The translations under genes and the position numbers were made by a program. The notes under the pieces were generated by a model that was not told the origin of the DNA, did not search any database, and saw only the letters and a list, made by a program, of their open reading frames with translations. 64,000 nt of DNA from Anaerohalosphaeraceae bacterium (GTDB lineage Bacteria > Planctomycetota > Phycisphaerae > Sedimentisphaerales > Anaerohalosphaeraceae), in the NCBI GenBank assembly GCA_037479115.1, contig JBBFLK010000008.1, forward strand, positions 47,267-111,266, read 5' to 3'. Below are positions 1 through 8,610 of the stretch, one piece after another (position 1 is the stretch's first letter; each line of letters begins with the position of its first letter).

Positions 1-2
1 TA

Positions 3-365
3 AATGATTCCGGGCTCCTGTCCGGAATTGCCGTTCTGTTTGCCGTCGGTTCGACGGCGGGGCTTACCACGCTCGAGTATGAACCGGGTCTGGTTCAGAC
101 CGACATCAAAGCGGCCTTCGAACGAATCGCCCCCAAAAACGACATCTATGCCCACGAAGACACCTGGAATGACGACAACGGCCATTCCCATGTCCGCGCA
201 GCGCTTCTGGGGCCTTCTCTGACTGTTCCCTTCACGGACGGGCGACTGACCCTCGGTACCTGGCAGCAGCTCGTCCTGATTGATTTTGATACACGGCCGA
301 GAAACCGAACGATTGTCTGCCAGATTCTCGGGGAAAACGATTCAAAAAAAACGCCGGAATTGTAA
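3..365 (+). CDS. YjbQ/UPF0047 family protein, 5' end outside window
   Basis: This is the C-terminal 120 codons of a reading frame open from the window edge, so its start is not visible. The translation carries the YjbQ/UPF0047 core: a His in YAHEDTW, then NGHSHVRAALLGPS, a PFTDGRLTLGTWQQ strand pair and the closing IDFDTRPRNRTI. These match the conserved His/Asn/Gly positions of the family. YjbQ proteins are small single-domain proteins, about 130-140 residues long, and some have thiamine phosphate synthase activity in vitro. Only about 15-20 residues should be missing here. The gene ends 66 bases before the next start on the same strand, and nothing links the two functionally. Family assignment is firm; physiological role is not. 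Confidence 0.85.
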   Translation, partial: NDSGLLSGIAVLFAVGSTAGLTTLEYEPGLVQTDIKAAFERIAPKNDIYAHEDTWNDDNGHSHVRAALLGPSLTVPFTDGRLTLGTWQQLVLIDFDTRPRNRTIVCQILGENDSKKTPEL

Positions 366-431
366 CGTTTGGGGCTCCGGAACGTATTACTGGGGGAAAC
401 AACAACCCAAACTCTTTGAAAGGAACCGCTT

Positions 432-1391
432 ATGAAACGCTTGACTTTTCTTGTGTGTCTGAGTGCATCGGTTTTCAGTGCCGCGGCCGCCCCGCTGAAC
501 AGGAATTCCATCGGTGCCGATGCACGCTGGGTCCTGCACCTGGACCTGGATGCATTCCGGCAATCCAAACTGGGTTCCCTCATTCTGACCGACATCCAAA
601 CTCAATTCGGCGAAAAAATCCAGGCCCTCCAGGAGCTGATCGGCTCAAACGCCTTGACGGATTTCAGTCATTTCACAATCTATGGGCCGGACAATCAGGA
701 GCAAAACGCCGTCCTGCTGGCGGAAGGCCGCTTCAGTCAGCAGAAACTGCTCGCCCTGCTGATGCTCAGTCCCCAGTACCAAAAAAGCACCTACGGCAAT
801 TACGTCCTGCATGAGTGGTTTGCCCAGCACCACGGAAAATACCAAATCGGCACCTTCGCCCGGGACAATCTGATTGCAATTTCTCAAAACCCGCAAGCCC
901 TTCAGCAGGCCCTGGATGTTCTGGACGGCAAGCGCCCTCCGCTGACCCAGGCGCCCTGGCTGAGCGGGAATGGACGAGCCCCCGCGGCCCCGATTCTCCT
1001 CGGAGCCGCCTGCGGAGTCAGAGAGCTCACCGCCAACCAGCCCCAGGCAGCCCTGCTGGCCAACACCCAAACTCTCTTCCTGTCTGTCAGTGAAAACAGC
1101 GGCTCCTTCCAGATTCACGTTCTTCTCCAGACAGACAACCCTCAAACCGCTCTGCGGCTGGAACAGGCCGTTTTGGGAATGAAGGCGTTCCTTGCCTTAA
1201 GTCAGGCCCCCTCCGCATCCGCCGCCGGCAGTTCGAATCCCTCTCCTCTGGCTGCCCTGCTCGACAACTGCCGACTCATCCGAGAGGAGAATGCCGTCCT
1301 GCTTCAGATGGAAATGCCCTCGGAGTCTGTCTATCAGGTTCTGCAGCAATGGCATCAGGGCCGCGGCGGTGCCGCTCAGCCGAATCCGTAA
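432..1391 (+). CDS. Secreted protein of unknown function ahead of an ECF sigma factor
   Basis: The 319-residue product starts with a typical Sec signal peptide (basic MKR, hydrophobic stretch, cleavage after SAAAA near residue 20). The mature part begins with an ADARWVLHLDLDAFRQS segment, a pattern I associate with uncharacterised planctomycete exported proteins, and it has no catalytic motif I recognise. An AAAGGA ribosome site lies 9-10 bases before the ATG. The stop is 28 bases before the ECF sigma gene on the same strand, so the three genes 432-2590 look like one transcript. The secreted protein may be a target or sensor of that sigma/anti-sigma pair, but this is inference. It is clearly a gene, but its function is unknown. 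Confidence 0.7.
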   Translation: MKRLTFLVCLSASVFSAAAAPLNRNSIGADARWVLHLDLDAFRQSKLGSLILTDIQTQFGEKIQALQELIGSNALTDFSHFTIYGPDNQEQNAVLLAEGRFSQQKLLALLMLSPQYQKSTYGNYVLHEWFAQHHGKYQIGTFARDNLIAISQNPQALQQALDVLDGKRPPLTQAPWLSGNGRAPAAPILLGAACGVRELTANQPQAALLANTQTLFLSVSENSGSFQIHVLLQTDNPQTALRLEQAVLGMKAFLALSQAPSASAAGSSNPSPLAALLDNCRLIREENAVLLQMEMPSESVYQVLQQWHQGRGGAAQPNP

Positions 1392-1419
1392 TTTTGTTCA
1401 TCCGACAAAGAACTTCGGA

Positions 1420-2058
1420 ATGCAGAAACGCCGAGACACTAATCCGACACAGGACAACGCCCGCCGAGAGGACCGTTTCCAAACTGCCGAAACGGCCTTC
1501 TCGGCCTTTGAACAGATTGTCCGGGATTACACTGCCCCGCTGATGCGGTTTATTTACAGCCGCGTGCGGTGTCCGGCCGATGCAGAAGACATTTGTCAGG
1601 AAACATTTCTGAAGGCCTATCGTTCGCGGAATTCTTTCGATGGGCAAAGTTCGCTGAAAACCTGGCTGTTTTCCATCGCCTATCACGAAACCGTCTCGTT
1701 TCTTCGAAAAAAGAAACTCCCGACCACCGGCACTTTCGGTCTGCTGTCTGCGAAAATCCCCCTTTCGGAACCCGAAAACCGGGACGAAGAAAACATCTGG
1801 CACTGGGCCCGGGAACTGCCCGCCGAACAGTACACCCTCCTGTGGCTGAAGTACAAAGAAGAACTCTCCACAGAGCAAATCGCTCGAATCCTCCGCAAAA
1901 GCCGGCTGAATACCCGCGTCATGCTGCATCGGGCCAGACGCCGACTGGCCGAACTCCTGCAGCGAAAACTCCACAGCCGTATGGAACCCTTCCCTGGTTC
2001 CGTTCCCAAACGTCTTGCCTGCAAATCAGGAGCAAGCCATGTTCTGCCGCATCATTAA
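1420..2058 (+). CDS. ECF (RpoE-like) RNA polymerase sigma factor
   Basis: The 212-residue protein has sigma region 2 at about residues 25-95 (RDYTAPLMRFIYSRV, then the acidic DAEDICQETFLKAY helix and the -10 reading SLKTWLFSIAYHETVSFLRKK). Region 4 lies near residues 130-180 (LPAEQYTLLWLKYKEELS, then a helix-turn-helix ending VMLHRARRRLAELL). Regions 1 and 3 are absent, as in all ECF factors. The ATG at 1420 was chosen because it follows the previous stop by 28 bases and gives a normal ECF length; an in-frame start at 1291 would run through the upstream gene. Its last 20 bases overlap the anti-sigma gene, which implies translational coupling. The subgroup and target promoters cannot be told from sequence. 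Confidence 0.88.
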   Translation: MQKRRDTNPTQDNARREDRFQTAETAFSAFEQIVRDYTAPLMRFIYSRVRCPADAEDICQETFLKAYRSRNSFDGQSSLKTWLFSIAYHETVSFLRKKKLPTTGTFGLLSAKIPLSEPENRDEENIWHWARELPAEQYTLLWLKYKEELSTEQIARILRKSRLNTRVMLHRARRRLAELLQRKLHSRMEPFPGSVPKRLACKSGASHVLPHH

Positions 2059-2590
2059 AAAACAGATAAATCGTTTTCTGGATGAGCAAGTCCCTCTCTC
2101 CGCCGGGGTCCGCAAACATCTGGAACACTGCCCGTCTTGTCGGCTCTATTATGAAAATCTTCTTCGAGTTGAAACAAAACTCCGACGGGAAATGCCGGAG
2201 CAGCCCGATGTGGATATGTCCGCTCTTGAGCAAAGAATTCTCTCCAGAATCCGCGGCGAACCCGAGACGGTTCTTGTCCGGCCGCAAATACACCAGCGGC
2301 TGCGTGCGTTGACCCGCATCGCCGCCGTCGTACTGATTTCGGCCGCCCTCTTCGGTCTGTTCCGCAGTTTCAAAAGCCCTTCCGCCCGTCCGAATGTGCC
2401 GGCGGAAATCAATCCGCTCGGACGCGCCATTGCCTCCGATTTCTATGCCGTCCAGAACCGCCTGCTGGCCGACTCGCTTCAGCAGCCGTTCGAAACAGAA
2501 ATGGACAACCTTGCCCGAGACATGCAGACGGCGGTTCGGTTTGTCGCCGCCTGCCTGCCGCAGCCCCCGTGGGGGCTGGAACTGCCCTGA
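2039..2590 (+). CDS. Zinc-binding (zf-HC2-like) membrane anti-sigma factor
   Basis: The 183-residue product begins with a short cytosolic domain carrying H27-x3-C31-x2-C34, the zinc-binding pattern of ZAS/zf-HC2 anti-sigma factors. One transmembrane helix follows at about residues 92-108, then an extracytoplasmic tail of about 75 residues. Start 2039 has an AGGAG site six bases upstream and overlaps the sigma gene by 20 bases. The family binds and silences the co-encoded ECF factor until a signal reaches the membrane protein. The tail has no recognisable sensor domain. It converges on the cardiolipin synthase gene with a three-base gap. Confidence 0.75.
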   Translation: MFCRIIKKQINRFLDEQVPLSAGVRKHLEHCPSCRLYYENLLRVETKLRREMPEQPDVDMSALEQRILSRIRGEPETVLVRPQIHQRLRALTRIAAVVLISAALFGLFRSFKSPSARPNVPAEINPLGRAIASDFYAVQNRLLADSLQQPFETEMDNLARDMQTAVRFVAACLPQPPWGLELP

Positions 2591-2593
2591 TTG

Positions 2594-3997
2594 CTACAGC
2601 AGCGGCGTCAGCGTCCGAACGATGCTCTCGCACAAATGACGCCCCAGGCCGGCCTTGGCGATTCCTTGCTGACAGCCCCCGAACAGCATCCGAATCCAGG
2701 TTTCAACCGCCTCAATCTCCGCCGGACTGTACACACACATCGCAATCTCATAATTAATCAGCAGACTTCGGTAGTCGATATTTGCCGACCCGAGGATGGC
2801 CATCTGACGGTCCATCAGCACCACCTTAGCGTGCAGCATCCCCGGCGTAAAGAAAAGGACCTTTCCCCCCGCCTGCTGAATCTCCCGAAGCGGAATCCCG
2901 CGTCCCCAGTCCGCCAGGAGATGATTGGAGCGGCGAGGCAGAATAATCCGCACATCAATGCCCCGCCGTGCGGCCAGCACCAAGGCCTGCGTGAGGGAGT
3001 CATCCGGCACGAAATACGGCGTGACCACCCAAAACCGCTCCTGCGCCGCATAAACCGCCGTCAGAATCGCATCATACAGCGCATCATTCGGCACATCCGG
3101 CCCGCTCGGAACCACTTGCACGACCGCCTGTCCAGTTCCCTTATCGGCCAATCGCTCCGGGCGGATTTCCGGGAGCTGCTGACCGCTGGCAAAATACCAG
3201 TCGTATCGGAAAACCTGCGTATAATGCCGCACGGCCGGTCCTTCGAGGGTAAACGCCAAATCCCGCCACCGCCCCTCATACGGCACCGGCCCCATATATT
3301 CCCGGCCGATATTCGTCCCCCCCGACAAAACCTTCTTTTCGTCCACGACAACGATTTTTCGGTGATTGCGGAGGTTCGCCCGTCCGCGAAACGGACGATG
3401 AAAGACCGGCATGAAATGAGCATACTGACCGCCCGATTCAACAAGAGGGCGGAGAAATCGTCCCCGCGTATGAAGACATCCCACCCCGTCCAGAAGCAGA
3501 CACACCCGCACACCCGCTCGGGCCTTTTCGGAAAGAACCTCCAGCACCTCAATTCCGCGCTTGTCCTTTCGGAAAATAAAGGTGGCCAAATAGATGGATT
3601 CCTGGGCGGAATGCAGCATCTTCATCAATTCCAGATAGGTCTCTTCTCCCGTTCGGCACAGCACCAGATTATGCCCACCTTCGGCGGGCGGATGCCCATA
3701 GGAACGGAGCAGCCGCTCAATCGGCCCCAAATCCCGCTCTTCGCCCTTCTGCTGAATCAGCCCCAGCTCGCCCTTCTTGTCGGCCTCCCTGCGGATTTTT
3801 CGGCCTCCGAATATCAGATAAAGCGGAACACCAATATACGGAATCAGAATCACCGCCAAAAGCCACGCTATCGTTCCGGAAAAAGACCGCTTCTGCAGAA
3901 GGATATACGCCACCAGCAATACGCCCAGCAGAAAGCCGGCGATGGCAACGATATTGGTCAGAAGCCAGGCCCAAAAGGCATGCAGGATGTCTGTCAT
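2594..3997 (-). CDS. cls: Cardiolipin synthase (phospholipase D superfamily)
   Basis: The protein has two N-terminal transmembrane helices (PLDc_N region, ending IPYIGVPLYLIFGGRKI) followed by two PLD domains. Each PLD domain has an HxK(x)4D catalytic motif: HRKIVVVDEKK with GGTNIGREY in the first, and HAKVVLMDRQM with GSANIDYRS in the second. The family condenses two phosphatidylglycerols, or PG and PE, into cardiolipin at the inner membrane. Length from ATG 3997 is 467 residues, close to the usual 480. An alternative GTG at 4051 overlaps the stop of the upstream gene (GTGA). I prefer 3997 because AAGGAG precedes it and the membrane segment starts right after it. It is probably co-transcribed with the CoA-transferase gene. 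Confidence 0.9.
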   Translation of the reverse strand: MTDILHAFWAWLLTNIVAIAGFLLGVLLVAYILLQKRSFSGTIAWLLAVILIPYIGVPLYLIFGGRKIRREADKKGELGLIQQKGEERDLGPIERLLRSYGHPPAEGGHNLVLCRTGEETYLELMKMLHSAQESIYLATFIFRKDKRGIEVLEVLSEKARAGVRVCLLLDGVGCLHTRGRFLRPLVESGGQYAHFMPVFHRPFRGRANLRNHRKIVVVDEKKVLSGGTNIGREYMGPVPYEGRWRDLAFTLEGPAVRHYTQVFRYDWYFASGQQLPEIRPERLADKGTGQAVVQVVPSGPDVPNDALYDAILTAVYAAQERFWVVTPYFVPDDSLTQALVLAARRGIDVRIILPRRSNHLLADWGRGIPLREIQQAGGKVLFFTPGMLHAKVVLMDRQMAILGSANIDYRSLLINYEIAMCVYSPAEIEAVETWIRMLFGGCQQGIAKAGLGRHLCESIVRTLTPLL

Positions 3998-4047
3998 AAT
4001 CTCCGCAGCTCCTTTCTCGATCCTTCCGAGAACAATAGACAGACCGC

Positions 4048-5910
4048 TCACTGAATATCAAAGGTGATGCTGTAGGCCTCTCCGTCAAACTTTGTATGAA
4101 TCTTATAACCGGAATTGTAAAAAATCGTCAGCATCGCCTTGTTCATCGGCAGCACGGTTGCATAAAAACTCTTAACGCCGCGTTTGCGGGCAATTTGAAC
4201 CAGATATTCCAGAAGCAGAGAGCCCATCCCCTTGTCCTGCCATTCATCCTGAACAATAAAGGCCACTTCCGCCGTCATTGTCTTGGGGTCCAGAAAATAC
4301 TGGGCGATCGCCACAATCTCCTCCTGCCCCTCCGGCCCCGGCACCACCCCCACAATCGCCAGATTCTGCTCATAATCCACATTGGTCAGTTTCTGAACAT
4401 CCTTATGAGGGAACGTCTTCGTATGGGTAAAGTACCGCTTCTTCACCGAATCCGGACTGAGCGAATACAGCATCTCCGACAAGGCACTCTCGTCGGTCGG
4501 CTTGACCGGACGCAGAAAGATTTCCGTTCCGTCTTTGAGCGTCTCATACTTTTCCAGCTCCTGCGGATACCGAACCTTGTCCCATTCAATCTCAATCTGG
4601 TCCGGAGAAATGTATTTGCGGGCCTTGGCCGCCTGAATCAGCTCTTTGCGGAATTTCGGATGGGCGATATTAATCAAAGCCAGCGCCCGCTCCCGGATGC
4701 TTTTGCCGTGCAGGTAGGCAATTCCGTATTCGGTCACCACATAATGCACATCTCCCCGCGTGGTCACAACTCCCGCCCCCTCCGTCAGCGCCGGCACGAT
4801 ACGGGAAACGGTGTCGTCTTTGGCCGTGGAGGGCATCGCAATAATCGGCTTGCCGCCCCGGCTGCGGGCGCAGCCCCGAATAAAATCCACCTGCCCGCCG
4901 ATGCCGCTGTAAAACCGGTATCCCAGCGAATCCGCACAAACCTGACCGGTCAAATCAATCTCCAGCCCCACATTAATCCCGACCATCTTGTCATGCTGGG
5001 CAATCACAAACGGGTCGTTGACGTACTCCGTCGGATGAAACTCAAAAAACGGATTGTTGTTGATATAGTCGTAAAGCCGCTGAGAGCCCATACAGAAACT
5101 GGCCACCACCCGGCCGTTGTTGATGGTCTTTTTCGAACAGGTCACCGCACCGCATTCGATCAGCTCAATAATCCAGTCCCCGAACATCTCCGTATGAACG
5201 CCCAGCTCCTTCTTGTCGTGGAGAAATTCCGCCATCGCCTGAGGGATTCGACCGATGCCGCATTCAATCGTGCTGCCGTCTTCAATCAGCCGGCTCAGAT
5301 TCTGCCCGATTTTCCGCAGCACCTCGTTGCTTGTCGGCGGCTCGACCGTGATAATCGGCTCATCATACGGCACCATCGCATCAATCGAGTTGACATGAAT
5401 AAAACTGTTTCCCAGGGTGCGAGGCATATACCGATTGACCTGCGCAATCACATATTTGGCATTGGCCGCCGCCGACTTGACAATATCCACCGACACCCCC
5501 AGACTGCACAGCCCGTTGACATCCGGCTCCGTCACGGAAATCAGCGCCACATCCAGCGGGATTCCCCCGCTTTCAAACTGGCGGGGAATATCCGAAAGGA
5601 ATATCGGCGTGTAATCTCCCACTCCTTCCTCCATCGCCCCGCGCACATTTTCCGCAATGAAAAAGGAATTCATCTTGAACTTCTCGCGGAATTTCGGCTC
5701 CACATAAGGTGCCGCGCCCATCGTTAGCAGGTGAATGATGTGCGCATCAAAAATATGGTCACCGTATTCCACCAGGGCCTGCACAAGATGCTGCGGCTGC
5801 CCGCAGCCGGTCCCGATAAAAATCCGGTCTCCCGGCTTAATCAGCTTCATTGCCTCGCGGGCCGTGCAGACCCGATTCGCATATTTCTGCTTCCAGTCAA
5901 AGGACGACAT
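4048..5910 (-). CDS. Acetyl-CoA hydrolase/transferase fused to a GNAT acetyltransferase
   Basis: Residues 1 to about 440 form an acetyl-CoA hydrolase/4-hydroxybutyrate CoA-transferase-like enzyme (GTGCGQPQHLVQAL near the N-terminus, FYSGIGGQVDFIRGCARS and KPIIAMPSTAKDD later, then GVVTTRGDVHYVVTEYG). Residues from about 460 to 620 form a GNAT domain with the acetyl-CoA site VQDEWQDKGMGSLLLEYL. The CoA-transferase part moves CoA between acyl groups and carboxylates such as acetate; the GNAT part would acetylate a protein or small molecule from acetyl-CoA. Start 5910 has GGGAGG seven bases upstream. It lies 30 bases after the ADP-forming acyl-CoA synthetase gene, so both enzymes probably serve acetate/acyl-CoA balance. 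The exact substrate is unknown. Confidence 0.88.
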   Translation of the reverse strand: MSSFDWKQKYANRVCTAREAMKLIKPGDRIFIGTGCGQPQHLVQALVEYGDHIFDAHIIHLLTMGAAPYVEPKFREKFKMNSFFIAENVRGAMEEGVGDYTPIFLSDIPRQFESGGIPLDVALISVTEPDVNGLCSLGVSVDIVKSAAANAKYVIAQVNRYMPRTLGNSFIHVNSIDAMVPYDEPIITVEPPTSNEVLRKIGQNLSRLIEDGSTIECGIGRIPQAMAEFLHDKKELGVHTEMFGDWIIELIECGAVTCSKKTINNGRVVASFCMGSQRLYDYINNNPFFEFHPTEYVNDPFVIAQHDKMVGINVGLEIDLTGQVCADSLGYRFYSGIGGQVDFIRGCARSRGGKPIIAMPSTAKDDTVSRIVPALTEGAGVVTTRGDVHYVVTEYGIAYLHGKSIRERALALINIAHPKFRKELIQAAKARKYISPDQIEIEWDKVRYPQELEKYETLKDGTEIFLRPVKPTDESALSEMLYSLSPDSVKKRYFTHTKTFPHKDVQKLTNVDYEQNLAIVGVVPGPEGQEEIVAIAQYFLDPKTMTAEVAFIVQDEWQDKGMGSLLLEYLVQIARKRGVKSFYATVLPMNKAMLTIFYNSGYKIHTKFDGEAYSITFDIQ

Positions 5911-5940
5911 CGGAAGACCTCCCAAAAACTCAGGCGGATT

Positions 5941-8052
5941 TCAGCGTTTTTCAAGGGTCATCATTGCATCCACCGCAATCGGCGTGACCCCCTCTTTGCC
6001 GACCACGAACGGGTTGATGTCCATTTCCTTAATTTGGGGAAACTCCGTCACCAGCTGGCTCAGACGCTGCAGGGCCTCTGCAATGGCATCAATATCCACG
6101 CCCTCCTCGCCCCGAGCGCCTCGGAGGATATCGTACGTCTTGGTGCGGACCAGCATCTCCTTGGCCTCCTCGGCCGTCAGCGGCGCCGGATAAAACGCCA
6201 CATCCTCCAGTACCTCCACCAGTTTGCCGCCCATCCCGAACATCATCAGCGGACCAAAACGAGGGTCCCGCGTCATCCCCAGAATCACCTCCTTGCCCGT
6301 GTTGCACATCTGCTCGACGCTGATGCCGAGAATATGGGCATGCGGGACCTTTTTGGGGATGCGGTACATCATCAAATCAAAAACATCCATCACCTCCTGC
6401 TCGCTGGTGATGTTGGTTTTTACCCCGCCGACTTCTGTTTTGTGAATGATATCCGGCGACCAGACCTTCAGAACCACCGGAAAACCGATTTGCCTGGCTA
6501 TGCTCGCGGCCTGCTCCGGCGTCGTGGCGATTCCGCCGGCCGGTGTGACAAATCCGTACGCCTCCAGCACCTCCTTGGTTTCCATCTCCCCCACTTCCAT
6601 CTGGCCCAGACGCAGATGCCGCTCAATAATCCGCTCCACCTTGCGGCGGTTTACATTAAACAGTTTTACCACCCGTTTCGGCCGATTCCGCCAGGCATGA
6701 TACTGTGTCATGACTTTGAGCGTGCGAACGGCACTTTCCGGACAGTCGTACTGGGGAATATGCCCGTCCCGGAGAACCTTCAGCGCTTCGGCAACCCGGC
6801 TGGCCCCCAAAAAGCAGGCCAGCACCGGCTTATCCGGCTTCTCTCTGGCCACACGGACAATCGCTTCCGCCGTCGCCACACAGGCCGTCATCGCATGCGG
6901 ACTGAGCAGCACCAGCGCACTGTCCACATTGGGGTCATCCAACACCGTCCGCAAAGCAAATTCGTACCGGTCCTCCAGCGCATCACCCAACAGGTCAATC
7001 GGATTGCGGATATTGGCCGCCCGGGCCATCTGCTGCGACTGCTCCAGAATCCGCATCGTCTGCTCTGTAAAAACCGCCAGCTGGAGTTCTTCCCGTTCTA
7101 TGGCATCCGTGGCCATAATCCCCGCCCCGCCTGCATTGGCTATCACCGCCACCCGCGGTCCGGCCGGACAGGGTTCATACGCAAAGGCCTGCGCATAATA
7201 AAACTGATGTTTAATGGACTCACAGCGAATCACGCCCGCCCGCTCAAAGACACACTCATACGCCGTTTCCGCCTCCGCCAGACGTCCCGTATGCGACGAA
7301 GCCGCCCGAGCCCCGGCCTCTGTAAAGCCGGCTTTCAAAAGCAGAATCGGCTTGCGCCGGCTGATTCGCTCGGCCTGCTTGATGAATGCATCCCCATCCG
7401 ATATCGTCTCCAGATATCCGGCAATCACCGCCGTCTCCGGGTCATCCCCCAGCGCCCGAATCAGCGTCAATTCATCCACATCCGCCTTGTTGCCGATGCT
7501 CACCAGTTTGCTGAAGCCCATCCCCCAGTTTCGAGCCATATCCACAAATGCGGCCATCAGCGAACCGGACTGGGAAAAATAGGCCACATTGCCCGGCTCC
7601 GGAAGCTCCCCGCCGAAACTGGCATTGATTTTCCGGGACGGCACCATAATCCCGATGCAGTTGGGACCAATGATGCGGATGCCGGCAGCCCGCGCCATTT
7701 GCAGAATCTCCTGCTCCAGACGGGCTCCCTCCGGTCCGGTTTCTTTAAAACCGGATGAAATGATGATAACTGCCTGAACCCCGATTTCCGCACACTCCTT
7801 GATGACCTGCGGAACCAGTTTGGCCGCCACCGCCACCACCACCAAATCCGGAACAGAACCGATGGCCTTCAAACTCGGATAACACGGCACTCCCCCGATT
7901 TCCGAAGCGTTCGGATTGACCGGATAAAGAGCCCCGGGATACCCCGCTTTCTGCATTGCGGCAAACAGTTCATAGCCCACCTTGCCCGGTTCCCTCGATG
8001 CCCCCACGATGGCTATAGAACGGGGCTCAAAAAAACGCTCCAAACCCGTCAT
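5941..8052 (-). CDS. Acyl-CoA synthetase (ADP-forming), acetate--CoA ligase family
   Basis: The 703-residue protein starts with the CoA-binding Rossmann domain (FFEPRSIAIVGASREPGKVGYEL). Succinyl-CoA-ligase-like domains follow, with the phospho-His region IGPNCIGIMVP and the second-domain segment AVIANAGGAGIMATDAIE. A C-terminal ATP-grasp domain closes the protein (GFPVVLKVWSPDIIHKTEVGGVKT). It is thus a single-chain alpha-beta fusion. The family interconverts acyl-CoA + ADP + Pi with the acid + CoA + ATP, conserving energy in fermenters or activating acetate. Some bacterial relatives carry a GNAT domain (Pat type); this one does not, but the next gene does. The start is supported by AAGGG about nine bases upstream. 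Confidence 0.9.
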   Translation of the reverse strand: MTGLERFFEPRSIAIVGASREPGKVGYELFAAMQKAGYPGALYPVNPNASEIGGVPCYPSLKAIGSVPDLVVVAVAAKLVPQVIKECAEIGVQAVIIISSGFKETGPEGARLEQEILQMARAAGIRIIGPNCIGIMVPSRKINASFGGELPEPGNVAYFSQSGSLMAAFVDMARNWGMGFSKLVSIGNKADVDELTLIRALGDDPETAVIAGYLETISDGDAFIKQAERISRRKPILLLKAGFTEAGARAASSHTGRLAEAETAYECVFERAGVIRCESIKHQFYYAQAFAYEPCPAGPRVAVIANAGGAGIMATDAIEREELQLAVFTEQTMRILEQSQQMARAANIRNPIDLLGDALEDRYEFALRTVLDDPNVDSALVLLSPHAMTACVATAEAIVRVAREKPDKPVLACFLGASRVAEALKVLRDGHIPQYDCPESAVRTLKVMTQYHAWRNRPKRVVKLFNVNRRKVERIIERHLRLGQMEVGEMETKEVLEAYGFVTPAGGIATTPEQAASIARQIGFPVVLKVWSPDIIHKTEVGGVKTNITSEQEVMDVFDLMMYRIPKKVPHAHILGISVEQMCNTGKEVILGMTRDPRFGPLMMFGMGGKLVEVLEDVAFYPAPLTAEEAKEMLVRTKTYDILRGARGEEGVDIDAIAEALQRLSQLVTEFPQIKEMDINPFVVGKEGVTPIAVDAMMTLEKR

Positions 8053-8293
8053 GAACGATTACCCTTCAAAAGGGGACTTGTTCAAACCCGTTTCGGCCCT
8101 TTCTCCGCCTCCGCTCCGGCCGCAGAACCAACCGGAGCAGAAATTCGCTTGAATTTTGCTCCGTAGTTATAATCGGACTTGCCGAATCTGTAAAGGGATT
8201 TCCCCCGTTTCGGTCGGGAATCCTACTCATCCGGAAATCTTGATTGAAATGCTTGCTTTTTTCTTCGCAAACGGCTATAAGAGAGTCCTTGTC

Positions 8294-8365
8294 GCCGAAG
8301 TAGCTCAACGGTAGAGCACGGCTTTCGTAAAGCCGGGGTTGTGGGTTCAAATCCCATCTTCGGCT
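8294..8365 (+). tRNA. tRNA-Thr (anticodon CGT)
   Basis: A full cloverleaf can be drawn. The acceptor stem GCCGAAG/CTTCGGC closes 8294-8300 with 8358-8364. There is a D-arm GCTC/GAGC, an anticodon arm CGGCT/AGCCG with loop TTCGTAA, and a T-arm GTGGG/CCCAT with TTCAAAT. The anticodon is CGT, reading ACG threonine codons. The discriminator base is T, and CCA is not encoded. Confidence 0.95.
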
Positions 8366-8482
8366 TGAAATAAGAGCACCGAGCGCAGGCCGAACATCTC
8401 CGGAAATATTTTCCTGCGGTCAGCGGCAAATTGGGCTTGCTGAAACTCTGTTCCTTTGATACAGTGCGAACCTTCCGACAAA

Positions 8483-8555
<73 letters not shown>

Positions 8556-8564
8556 TTAACACAT

Positions 8565-8601
8565 AAGGCCTTGCAAGATAAACACTTGCAAGGCCTTTTT
8601 T
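8565..8601 (+). terminator. Rho-independent terminator after the tRNA pair
   Basis: A 13-base perfect inverted repeat (AAGGCCTTGCAAG and its complement) encloses a seven-base loop and runs into six T residues. It starts ten bases after the end of tRNA-Lys and sits between the tRNAs and the convergent pgi gene. Confidence 0.88.
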
Positions 8602-8610
8602 GTTGTGCTT

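Noticed and set aside
4096..7758. Two long plus-strand frames of 543 and 675 codons
   Set aside because: They mirror the CoA-transferase and acyl-CoA synthetase genes, which carry full catalytic motifs on the minus strand. The mirror products are His/Arg-rich and unrelated to proteins.
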